A stretch of DNA of 64,000 nt, taken from positions 24,138,001 through 24,202,000 of the forward strand of contig NC_089981.1 of the NCBI RefSeq assembly GCF_036417845.1, given 5' to 3'. Shown here one piece after another: positions 26,203-35,600 of the stretch (the first letter of the stretch is position 1; every line of letters begins with the position of its first letter). The notes under the pieces were generated by a model, which was given only the letters and a program-made list of their open reading frames with translations, did not search any database and was not told the origin of the DNA. The stretch comes from Apteryx mantelli. Taxonomy: Eukaryota; Chordata; Aves; Apterygiformes; Apterygidae. The position numbers and the translations under genes are program-made.

Positions 26203-26878
26203 ACTTCATCGATGATTTTAAAAAGGTGCAAGTCGATTTGGAATCTTGTAATTAAGCACACACAAAAAATGCAGATGGGTCTCCTCGGAATTTCTTCTCA
26301 GTTACATTTTTTTTAAAGGTGCAAAAGAAAGTTATAAAAATAAGAAAAGTTATCCAAAAAAAAAAAAAGAGTGGGGGTGAGAATGAGGCAAAAAAATTTA
26401 TATCCCTCAACATTTCTCCCCATTTTTTCACTTTATTGTCAAGAAAGACACGGAATGGACTCTTCTTCTTGAAAAAATGTTTGACTTCGTATCCTTTTTC
26501 CCTCTCGCTCTTTCTTTTGCCTTCTGCCGTCGGCACCCGGGATGTCATGCCGTGCCCGACAGGAGGAAAACACGAAAAGTTCAAGTGCCAGACTGTCCCT
26601 TTGGAGCACAGGCTGGGAAACACTGGGTACACGGGGGAAGAAAACAGGTCTGAGAAACGAAACGCCCCTCCCGCCCCCAAGAAGCAGCCCGGACGGACGA
26701 TGCCACGGAGACGGCGCCGCTGGCCGAGGGCGCCGCGGTCCCGCCGTCGTCGCCGCGCCGGGCTGCCGCGCTCGGCCGGCCGCTGGGCGGCCGGGGCGCC
26801 GAGGGGCTCGGGGGCTAGAGCTCGCCAGTCCTCCCGCCCGCCCCCGGCGGACCGCAAACGGAGAAGCCGCTCGGCAGT

Positions 26879-27118
26879 TCACTTCTGGCGGCCCGGCGTG
26901 CCCGCGGGCGCTCGCGCCGCCGGGGGCCTCTGGCTGGGCACGGCGACGAGGGGGCGATGCGCCTTGGCTTCGTCGGAGGCTTGCAGCCCCTCCGCTTGCC
27001 ACCGGTACCGGCGGGCCCGCAGGATGCCGGGCACCTCGCGCTGCAGCCGCTGCGAGCTCTTCTTCTGCCACACGTCGTACTTGGAGTACTTGGCGTGCGA
27101 GGGCTTCTGGAAGCTGTC
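26879..27118 (-). CDS. IGF2: IGF2 coding exon 3: E-peptide and stop
   Basis: This exon encodes residues 108-186 and a TGA stop at 26881-26879. It begins DSFQKPSHAKYSKYDVWQKK after a CTTGCAG acceptor. It includes the dibasic-rich segment GILRARRYRW, where the mammalian E-peptide is cut to release preptin-like fragments, and ends with the Pro/Ala/Arg-rich tail APAGTPGRQK. The E-peptide is removed in the secretory pathway and is the least conserved part of the precursor. Here its tail differs from the chicken version I recall, and the whole precursor is one residue shorter. The + strand of this exon and the adjacent intron happens to be open for 526 codons, which I judge to be a composition effect. 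Confidence 0.96.
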   Translation of the reverse strand, partial: DSFQKPSHAKYSKYDVWQKKSSQRLQREVPGILRARRYRWQAEGLQASDEAKAHRPLVAVPSQRPPAARAPAGTPGRQK

Positions 27119-27181
27119 CTGCAAGGGACGGGCGCGGGGGGAAAGGCAGCGTGAGGGTCGGGCGCCAGGGCCGCCTGCGCC

Positions 27182-27231
27182 CCCCGCTCCGCTCCGCTCC
27201 GCTCCGCTCCCGCCGCCGCCGCCGCCGCCGC
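27182..27231. repeat. (CTCCG)n and (CCG)n tract
   Basis: About five CGCTC units followed by about seven CCG units near the acceptor of IGF2 coding exon 3. Confidence 0.9.
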
Positions 27232-27355
27232 CAGAGCCCCGTGGTTCCCGCGCGGCCCCCAGGGGAGCGCTTGTTCCTCCTCCTCCTTCCCTAGCCCGCA
27301 CCACCTCTGGTGTCCCCAGCACGTGGGCTTTGTGCCGGGCGCTCAGCGCAGTGGC

Positions 27356-27430
27356 ACAGGCTCACGGAAGGGCTGGGGGTGGAAGGGACCTCCGGGGATC
27401 AGCTAGTCCGACCCCCTGCTCCAGCAGTCT
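27356..27430 (-). mobile_element. CR1 3'-end fragment in an IGF2 intron
   Basis: The + strand matches the reverse complement of the CR1 3' terminus (GGTGGAAGGGACCTCCGGGG, then AGCTAGTCCGACCCCCTGCT). About 75 bp is left. It sits within the 466-bp intron between IGF2 coding exons 2 and 3, in the same orientation as the gene. Confidence 0.75.
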
Positions 27431-27584
27431 CCCAGCAGCTCTGTCCCTTGGAGGTCTCCTCACCGCGGCTTTGCGGCAGAAGAACAGGTCTCAGAGACGC
27501 GCATCCTCCTCTCCCCGCGGCCCTTTTATCCCCTCTTTCCTTCTCTTTCAGCAAGCCCCTTTGGAGAACCGCCGCCCCGCTTAC

Positions 27585-27751
27585 CTTGTTGAGTGCCGGC
27601 AGCCCCACGAGGGACGTGGCGGAGAGGTCTCGTTCCGACTTGACGGACTTGGCGCAGTAGGTTTCCAGGAGAGCCAGGTCGCAGCTCCGAAAGCAGCACT
27701 CCTCCACGATGCCGCGGTTGATCCTCCTGTTATTTCGCCCCACTGGCCTAC
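27585..27751 (-). CDS. IGF2: IGF2 coding exon 2: C, A and D domains and start of E-peptide
   Basis: This exon encodes the end of Ser52 and residues 53-107. It starts [13 protein letters not shown] (the C domain), continues with the A domain [20 protein letters not shown], which holds the remaining four cysteines (70, 71, 75, 84), then the D domain AKSVKSE. Arg92 marks the usual end of mature IGF2, and [16 protein letters not shown] opens the E-peptide. The acceptor is TTGCAG before 27751 and the donor is GTAAGC after AAG at 27585. The length of 167 bp closes the codon split by the previous intron and leaves phase 0. Confidence 0.97.
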
Positions 27752-30700
27752 CTGCAACGGCAGAGGCCCGGCCGTTACACCCCCCGTCAAAAGGGACCCC
27801 GTTCTCCCCGCACCGGTCGTCCACGGCGGCGCGCTGCGGACACGGGCTCGCGAAGCGGCTTCGCTGCACGGTAGGACTTTCCCAGGCAGGTGCCATTAAT
27901 GCCACCCCAGCTCCCAGTGCGGATGCAACCATGATTAAAGGTACTTTATATTACCCTAATCTATTCCGCCTCGTGTACCTCATCAGCGACACCAGTAAGA
28001 GCCACTTTTACAGCTTCAGCTAGCTGGGACAGTTGGAGCAAGCAAGCTGAAGCCGGGCGGGATGCAAATGCTATGGAGATGGCCAATGCTAGGGAGATGG
28101 CCAATGCTAGGGAGATGGCTACCAATGTCTCCGACGTTGATCCTGGCCAACGCCTTTTATCAGAAAGAAGCAGCACGGCTTTGCCGTTGCTGACCTTCTT
28201 TCATGTTGACGCTCAGGCAGGTGAAACGAAGCAACACAGATAAATTTTACCATATGGGACGGCTCTGAGACAGCTGCGGAAAGAATACAGTCTCTCAACA
28301 ACACGCTCCCACACCCGCCAAAAATAGCTATTAAACTTAATCTTTTAATAAGGGTTCCTCTCCTGTTTCTCCCTGCAGAAGGATGCGAAAGCCAGCGGAG
28401 AAGTGGCCAGCGCAGCAACCATCAAGTGTCACTATTTAATCAAGCCAACGTGCTCTAGAAGAAAGGCTCAGATAATTTTTTTCCCCCCTTTCTCCTCTTT
28501 AAATAAAGGGATGGGCAAATTTGAATTCCTAATGCGAAACGACGACAAACCTTCCAATAACGTGGAATGGCCTGCAACTAAAGAATTTGCTTGGTGCTTT
28601 TCCGGTGACCTTGCGGGATGTGTTTGGTACGTCGCTTCTTAGCACCTACCCTCGAAGGATTGCGAGGCGACCTGGGACCCGGAGGGGGCGGCTTGAACCC
28701 GGGGCCGCTTTGAGCTCCGAACATGAAGCAAAGCGCGACTCGCCGTGCGCACGCTCTGGACGGAGCAGGCGCTCACGCATTCGGCTCGGGCAGCATTTTT
28801 GGGTGGCAAAGCACCGGGTGCTTTCAGCGCAGGGGTCCACCTGGCAGCGCTCGGTGGCCTCCCTCCAGTTCGCCCTCCCCTCCTGCCCAGCCAGCCGCAA
28901 AGGTCCGAAGGATGCTTCCCTCTCCGGAAAAGCCCAGCCAAGGGGGCAGTTTATGTTTCTTTCATTAAACTGCTTGTGGCCGGCAAGCAGGCTGGACCCG
29001 GCCCTCTGTACTGAAGGACGCTGCGGGAGACCTGTGTTTGCAACCCGCTGTGGGTTTCCGGGGGGCCCGAGGTGGATCAAGGAGGGATCCAACGCAAAAA
29101 GGCCGCTGCCCTCCGGCCCAAGGCGCAAGCGAAGCCTGCTGCCCGCTGGCCAAACGCTCCCACTGCCGTGCCGCCCGCGGGTTTCCTCCGCGTCCCAGTG
29201 CGCCGGCTGCCCGCGCACGGGCAGAGGTAGGGTTTGGAAGGAAAAACGGAGAAAGTCCAAAGCAGCCCCCTCCTCCCGCCGAGCAGCAGCTTTCCAAAGC
29301 GCCGACGCGCACGATCCGGGGAGAAGCCGAGGTTTCGAAAGGCTCGATGCCTCCTCTCCAGAACAGAAGTCCCCCTTGCCAGCTTCGCCGCCGGCTCCCT
29401 CGCTGTCGCCCAGCGCCGCAGATTTCCCATTACATAATTGTCCGTGCGGATCCCGCCAAATGCCAAGACGCTCTCCCGTGGGAGAGTTACTTGGGGAAAA
29501 ACAGAGACACACAGCAAGCAGGGGCCGAGGCCCCCGCAGCTACCTTGGGATAACCACCGAAAGGCCGGGAAATTTCTAGCTGGCAGCAGTGTCGCCGCTG
29601 ACCCGGACGGGGAAAAGGGTTTGCTGCAGCACGCGGGGTGCGCAGGGACTAAAGGTTGGGATCCCGGCTCTCGCCCGCGTGCGGCACCTCGCTTTAACGT
29701 GGCCGACGAGCGCGGAGAGGGTTTTGCTTTTCCATGCCCTGCTCAGAGCCGAGCGCTGTCCAGAAGCCGCCTTCGGCCAAGCGGGGATGCGCCGGTCCGC
29801 AGCCACCAGCCCTCGCGTTACCGCAAGGACGGAGCAGTAAATAGCTGCTATTTAGCTAATTATCGCGCTCTCTCCAGGAAACCCACTTCCCGTCCCGCTC
29901 CACGAGCCATTCGCCGAACGCCTCCTCCCGCTTTCCTCCCCAAGAAGCACACACGGCGCATCCCCTGGGTCGGGAATTGCCGGGAAAAGGAGGGCTGGAG
30001 CCCCGGGGAGCGGTGCCGCGAGGGGAGCGGGCCGCCCTCGGCCGGTCCCCCTTGCTCGGGGGCAGCCGAAAGCGCCCGGCCGAGTGGAAGGGGCCTTTGG
30101 GCGTAAGCGGCCCCCGGCCAACAAGGGCCCCTTTGTGCACGCTGCTGCCGCTGTCCCCGTGCCCCCGGGCCGGCCCTGCCCGCCCGGCTCCGCGCCTGCC
30201 CCCCTGCTTCTTCCTAGTATTATCCGGAGGGACGGCGGCGCGCAGGAATGTGCCCCGTCAGCACAAGCAGCGGCACAGGGCTGAATGCTTATCAGCTGTT
30301 GGGAAGGAGGAAACGGGAGCCGTTGTTTGCGGAGGAGAAGGCGGACGCCGCTCCTCCTCCTCCTCCTCCCAGCCCCATCCTCGCCCTCCGGCTCCTCGGC
30401 CCCTTTCCACCCGCGCTGCGGTTTGCCCCCGCGGCGGCAGGGAGCCGGCGGGGCCAAGCCATCGAGGGAAAGGGGGAAGAGCACGCCGCGGCTCTGTTTA
30501 CAGCTGACGTCGCCGGCACGTCCCCTGCTCCGGCCCCGCTCCGCCGCCGCCATCAGGCTCCGCAGCAGCGGGACGGGCCTGGTGCACCCTGCCCCGCGGG
30601 AAGCTCGGCCCCGAGAAGCCGCCGGGCGACGAGCTGCCGCTTTTTTCCCCTCTCGTGAGCTCCTCGCCACATCCCTCGGCAGAAGAAGGCATCGATGCCG

Positions 30701-33149
30701 AAGGGGACGTGCGGAGAGGTGCCCAATAAAGCCGGTGATGCTGGAAACCCCAAGCTGGGAGCCACCTTCAACATCCTCAGCCCCGGGCGTTTGCAGATTG
30801 CAGCTCTTCCAAAGACACCTGCAGCTGTGACTCGTGCCCCAGGCGAGCGGACAGACAGATGGACATCCCAGCTGTCACCAGCGCACCCTCCTCCGTCTAC
30901 ACTACCTATTTCCCCCTTGCCTTGGGGGCGAAACAGCGTCTAGGAGGGCTGTTGGCATCCCACATCCGCTTTGCACTGATGCGAACAGCACACCAGCTCA
31001 GAGCAACGCGGAGAGGCCTCAGCTAAGCGGGAGAAGAGCCCAGAAACAGGATTTCGGCAGCAGTCACGTTCCCACGAGAGACAGCACCGTGCTCGCAGAA
31101 ACACCTTAGGCCAGGACACCAGCTTTTGCAAGTTCTCCCTTCGCAAGGACGTACAGCAGTAGCTAGGTATTTAAGTCACCTCGGCAGCAGAAAACCGACA
31201 GCGAGCTTCCTCCCGATTTTCATTTTTTCCAAGATCACCAGTCGGCTGCTGGAAACAAGCCTTCTCCAGCAAGCAGGGCTCACCCGCGCTTGTGGGACGA
31301 GGCTGCAGCAGCAGCCTACTTCCCCCGTGCGCTGCTTTTCCAAAAGCAGGTTGCTCATCAGGTAGCAGCTCTCCCGCAGGCTGCAGGGTGAGGAGCGCTC
31401 ATGACAAATCTGGGCCCGGTCTTAAGACGTAAATTAACGAGCAGGGAAGCCTTGGGCTTTCCAGCAGGGCACAGGTAGGCACATGCAAGTGTCTCGGTGC
31501 CAACACATGTCCCCACGATCCACCAGAGAGCTACAAACTTGCCCTGTAGACCTTATGATGTGGCCCTAGGGGCAGGGTGCTGAGATCCAGGTAGCCAAGA
31601 GGTTTAAAAATTAAGACTAAGACCAACTTTGACCAACCAATAAAGGGAAAAAAGAGAGGGGCTTGGGATGTCCGCACCCTTCGCCAAGCAGAGCGTGCGC
31701 CCAAGCATCTGTTCAGCCTTGCACAGCCCGATGCTGAAGGGGTTAAAGCAGGGGTTTGGGGTGGCTTTGCTTCAGCCCCCGGGGCACCTGCACTCCGCAG
31801 AAAGACTGCAAAAGGGGAAGGGGGACCCGAGAGGAAATTAAAAAAAAAAAAAAAAAGATGAATCCCCCTGCAAACACCAGATTGGCCACTTGGCACGAAA
31901 CTCCCCGCCGGCCTGCAGACGTGTTTTTATTTTGGCCTGGGAGGCAGGGTTATTTGAGGTGAGAGGAGGTCAGTCTGTCCGTAAAACAAAAGCCCCGTTG
32001 CCTGTCATCCCCCGAGAGGGGAGGAGGGGAGGGAAACGAAGGGCAGAGGGACAGGCACTCCTCTATATATAGGCAGGAGGAAGAGGTGCGAGACCCAGGC
32101 AGGGGCCGGCGGCTGCAGCCGGGGAAGCAGCCCCGCGGCGCTCACGCAGCCCTGCCGCCGCCGGCAGCACCACCGCGCTCCCGGCACGCCAGACCTCGCA
32201 CGCCGGCGGCCCGCACCCGCCGAGCATCCCCGCCTGACACCGGCACCCAGGGCCTTTTCCCAGCTTGGCAGCAAACCCTCCCCTCCGAGGGCAGGCGGGG
32301 AGGGAGAGCGGCTCCAGACATCGGTGTTTCAGGAAAAAACCACCACATCTCGCCCCGTTCCTCGAAAGTGACTTTCCAAGTTAATTAATTTTCGCAAGGT
32401 CAGAGCAGAGGCGCGACTGCCAAATGCACAGCGGCACGCGCAGCTCCTACCTGCATCCCTCTCCCCGCCGCCTGGCCCTGCCTCTTTCCCGCGGTTTTCC
32501 GTAGTGCAGTCAGTCGCCAGCGGGGAGCAAGACGCAGAAAGAAGGGCAGGAGCAGCGCCCCACGCCGAAACACCAGGGCAGGGCACCACGCTGAAGGCAC
32601 CTCTGGCCCAAAGCCCGGCGAGCTGCAACAGGTCCATATGCAGGCAGCCTTTAAGAGGATTTGGAGAGGTGCCTAGGAGCTACAGACACAACCAGGGCTG
32701 CCCCGACGGGGGAGAGCTGAGCTCCCCTGCCCAGGTGCTCCCGAAGCTGCTCCGAGGGGCCGTTCCCGGGAGCAGCACCTGGGATGACTGTGGATACAGC
32801 ACCTACGCAGCGCCGTCTAAAATATAGCAGCACTTCCCAGCAATACTTGACTTTTCCAAGCATCACCTGCAGGGTCCGGCTTCCCCATCTCACTCCCTAG
32901 AAAGTCCCCAAACCACGCAAAGCGGGTCCACATCACCCCGCGCGCGTAGCTTCTCTCCTTCCTCTCCTCACCTACCCCTGTGCATGGATGCAAACGGACA
33001 CCAGGACGCGCCGGAGGAGAAAATCAGCCCCTCTCGGCCCCGAGCTGCTCTTTGCACCCAGTGCACCGCGCCAAAGGGGCTGCGCTGAGAACGGCACGCT
33101 CGGCGCACCGATGCAGTCGGCTCGACGCGGCCCCGCGCCGGCTACTCAC
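27752..33149 (-). other. IGF2: IGF2 intron between coding exons 1 and 2
   Basis: This 5.4-kb intron has GTGAGT and TTGCAG ends. Much of 28650-30620 is CpG-rich. It includes three 18-bp tandem copies at 28067-28120 and a + strand TATATATA at 32064-32071 followed by CpG-rich DNA. Several long open frames on both strands reflect the scarcity of AT-rich stop codons; I recognise no protein in them. Confidence 0.85.
28067..28120. repeat. 18-bp tandem repeat, 3 copies
   Basis: AATGCTAGGGAGATGGCC is present three times head to tail (28067, 28085, 28103) with one change in the first and the last copy. It lies in the IGF2 intron. Confidence 0.9.
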
Positions 33150-33303
33150 TGAAGTAGAAGCCCCGGTCCCCGCAGACGAACTGCAGCGTGTCGACGAGCT
33201 CGCCGCCGCAGAGGGTCTCGGCGGTGCCGTAGGCGGCGGCGGCGTCCAGCGCGGAGGCCAGGAAGGCCAGCAGCAGCAGCAGCAGCCGCCTCGCGGCGCA
33301 CAT
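33150..33303 (-). CDS. IGF2: IGF2 coding exon 1: signal peptide and B domain
   Basis: This exon encodes residues 1-51 plus the first base of codon 52. The start MCAARR is followed by six leucines and a small-residue region ending DAAA, with predicted signal-peptidase cleavage before AYGTAET. The B domain follows, with [18 protein letters not shown] and FYF, an almost invariant IGF signature containing Cys32 and Cys44. The exon begins at 33312 after a CCCCCAG acceptor, leaving nine bases (GTGCCGAGG) before the ATG, and ends at 33150 with a GTGAGT donor. Its total of 163 bp equals the homologous human exon as I recall it. The reading frame also stays open upstream into the intron for about 72 codons; I do not treat that as coding. 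Confidence 0.97.
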
Positions 33304-34249
33304 CCTCGGCACCTGGGGGCAAAGCCAGAGCGTTAGACGCGGGCACGGGCCCCCCTCGCCTCCCCCTCTGCCGGGCGGCTCCGGGGCGCCGGCAACGCGT
33401 CCCCCGGCGTTCTCCCTCCCCAGGGTTTCGGATGCTGCAGACAATGATTTTTGCAGGCAAGGTTCAGCCCCGCTGGTCAGCTGCCCGTCCGCCAGGCTCG
33501 AGCCGGACAAGGTTTGCATTGAAGCAGCTTTCCATTGGAAAATCCCGCTTCAGCCCTGTTGTGAAAGGCTTCTATTCCCCCTGCCCTTTAAACAGCATCT
33601 TTTTTTTTCCCCTTTTAATGGGAAATCATTTAAGTGGTTATCAGGAGGTGGGGTTTTTTCACTTTTGAATCGGTTTGATGAAAAGTTTTCAAGCATGTTT
33701 CCCCAAAGCGGGAAGAAACGACGTTTCAGGCCGTTCCGGAGGAAAGCCCGGTTCTGCCCGGCAGGGGCAGCCCCTGCCCCCGGCGGTGGCGGGACCTGCC
33801 CAGCTCCGGCGCAGGGAACCCCGGGAGCCGAGCCTTCGCCACCGGGAGAGACATCCCTCAGGGCAGACGGGTCCCAGGGGAAACACCCCCCAGGGGGGCA
33901 CTGGCCAATGCGGAGGATTAAAAAGACCCCCGCACTATCATCTGCTGAACAGCACCAAGATTTCCCCTGACTCCTCTCCAGCAAACAGCTTCCCCTCCGC
34001 ACCTGTGGAGCGAAGGTGCCGTTGCCGCACGGGCGCAGGGTAAATGCACGTGCGGTTCGAGGCGTTACAACACCTCCCCGATGAGCATCACAGAAACCCC
34101 CTAAACACAGGAATAACGGCGGCGGGCAGCCAGCTCGGCCCCAGCAGCTTGCGTGGCGCACCGCTAAGTCTCAGCTGAGGCATTTCCCCCCCGACCACGT
34201 TAAGGCTCGGCCCAGACACGGCGCTTCGCATCCAGCTTTCGTCACCGCA

Positions 34250-35600
34250 GCCAGCATCCGAGCGGCTCGAGCTCGAGGACGACGCTGGCGAGCGGCTACG
34301 CCCCCGGCCCGCGGGACGCTGCGGCGCTGCGCCTCCGGCTCGGAGGTGGAGCTGCCGCCCCAGAGAGATTAAATGACTCGCCCAAGGTCACCGGGGAAGT
34401 CTGCGGCGGAGCCGCGAAATCAGTTCAGCTCCCCCGGGGGGCCAGCAATAAAGCCACCCTCACTGCCGCCTTTCGGCAGCACGCAGCCCGAGCCGCCGCC
34501 GGAAAAGACGCCGCGCTCGCGAGCGCTCGGTAGCTCTTCGGGGAGCTCAGCCTGCGCCGGCAGCGCCGGGGCCCCGAGACGCCCCAGGAGCCCGGGCAGG
34601 AGACGCAGCAGCCCTGGAGGCCACCACGCAAACCGGCACGCGGGGCCTCTGCAGCGGCACCGCTCCCCCGGCCGCAGCGGGGGCTTTGCGCTGCGCTGCG
34701 CCGCGGAGCACCAGGGGTGCCGCGCGCGGGCTGCGGTTTCGCCGCGCCGCAGCGGTCTGCCCCCAGCCGTCCGCAATCCTGCCTCTTTTTTGCTGTGAAA
34801 CGGCCCGTGGGGACTCACCAGCCCTCCCTGGCATTACCTGCGCTGCCGCCGTCCTGCCCCTCGCGTGGCAACATCAGCGACGCGCTCTCCAAGTGTCAAG
34901 CCAGCAATTATCCCTCTCCCTTCGCCTTTTTCCCCCTTCTTCTATTTTTTTCTTTTTAAGTGTGGCTTCTGGCTGCCGGCGTCCCCAAGGCGCAGGCAGC
35001 GCCCGCGGCTCGTCGCGAGGGCGGCAGCTGCGCGGCCGCGGCGCGAGCGGCCGACGCGGGGCTCCGGGACACCTGAATAATCCCCCGTTCCCAATTAACC
35101 TCCGGCTGGCTCCGAGCGGCGCGCTTAACGAGCAGCCTGATTGCCGGCGGCCCGCAGCCCGGGCCGGTCCCCCGGGAGGGGACTGCCGGGCCGCGCGGGC
35201 GAGCGGTCCCCCTGGGAGGACGCGCGGCAGGAGAGCCGGATTGTGCCAGCGGGGCGATATCTGATGCTGGGGGAGACCTGATACGTGCCCGTGCGGTGGA
35301 AAAAAACTTCCGCTCCTCGGAAAACACCGGGTGCCAAAAAGCACCCGGCGGCCCTTTCCCCATGCAGGCACAAACTCGGCCGCAGCCTCCTCCTGGGGGA
35401 CGCGCGGCTGCCGCGAGGACGGAGGTGGCGCGGAGGACGCCGCAAACCCAGCCGCCTGCTCGGTCGGACGCGGATTCGCTCCCTCCTCTGGAGGAGACCG
35501 GTCCCTTGAAGACCGGCCGCGGGGAGCGGCGGCGAAAGAGATGCCCGGCGCTGAACGAACTCGGAGGCGAACTGCAGGATGAATTTCTCAGCTGCAGGGA
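34250..35600. other. CpG-rich island in the IGF2 5' intron
   Basis: Dense CpG occurs around 34250-34770 and again at 34970-35580. The gap contains a pyrimidine-rich stretch (34913-34958 on +) and a strong minus-strand donor at 34819. It could mark an alternative, TATA-less IGF2 promoter, comparable in place to mammalian P4, but no start site can be assigned. Confidence 0.45.
34366..34425 (-). repeat. MIR-like SINE relic, reverse orientation
   Basis: The + strand AGATTAAATGACTCGCCCAA, then GGTCACCGGGGAAGTCTGCG and GCGGAGCCGCGAAATC, parallels the reverse complement of the MIR core (TTAAGTGACTTGCCCAAGG and following). About 60 bp survives in the IGF2 5' intron. Confidence 0.55.

Larger units (their letters stand above)
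24612..26878 (-). other. IGF2: IGF2 3' untranslated region (predicted)
   Basis: This is the roughly 2.3-kb stretch between the stop codon and the most distal good poly(A) signal. The part next to the stop is very GC-rich. It is followed by an AT-rich body with a purine tract (pyrimidines on +, 26118-26202), a perfect 9-bp hairpin at 26101-26122, a run of UA repeats near 26031-26052, a GC-rich block at 25255-25628 and A-rich tracts near 24650-24680. No competing open frame of coding character is seen on the minus strand. Mammalian IGF2 also has a multi-kilobase 3' UTR. The end point is inferred from the poly(A) signal only. Confidence 0.7.
27119..27584 (-). other. IGF2: IGF2 intron between coding exons 2 and 3
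   Basis: This 466-bp intron has GTAAGC and CTTGCAG ends. It holds a short CR1 3'-end remnant (27356-27430) and a CTCCG-repeat plus CCG-repeat tract (27182-27231) close to the acceptor. No coding exon is seen in it. Confidence 0.9.
26650..30620. other. Broad CpG-rich region over IGF2 coding exons 2-3 and intron
   Basis: GC-rich sequence with frequent CpG covers 26650-27350 (coding exon 3 and the start of the 3' UTR) and 28650-30620 (intron), with an ordinary-composition gap at about 27900-28600. No promoter core is evident in it. Assessed by eye, not by a computed observed/expected ratio. Confidence 0.5.

Noticed and set aside
26319-27899. 526-codon open frame on the + strand, antisense to IGF2 coding exons 2 and 3
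   Set aside because: It crosses IGF2 exons, an intron and a CR1 scrap, begins in 3' UTR sequence with a lysine-rich stretch, and has arginine/proline/alanine-rich composition typical of GC-rich shadows. No recognisable domain.
28587-29579. 330-codon + frame and the 288-codon minus frame (29512-28646) in the IGF2 intron
   Set aside because: Both follow from low stop density in a CpG-rich intron; they overlap each other on opposite strands and show no protein similarity.
31556-31580. TGGCCCTAGGGGCAGGG, resembling a CTCF site
   Set aside because: It is one base short of the consensus spacing, and a single imperfect match cannot be supported without binding data.
33304-33519. Upstream in-frame extension of IGF2 coding exon 1 into the intron, with an ATG at 33519
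   Set aside because: The CCCCCAG acceptor and the 163-bp exon length fit the conserved gene structure. The extension would need a promoter in the intron, for which I see no evidence.
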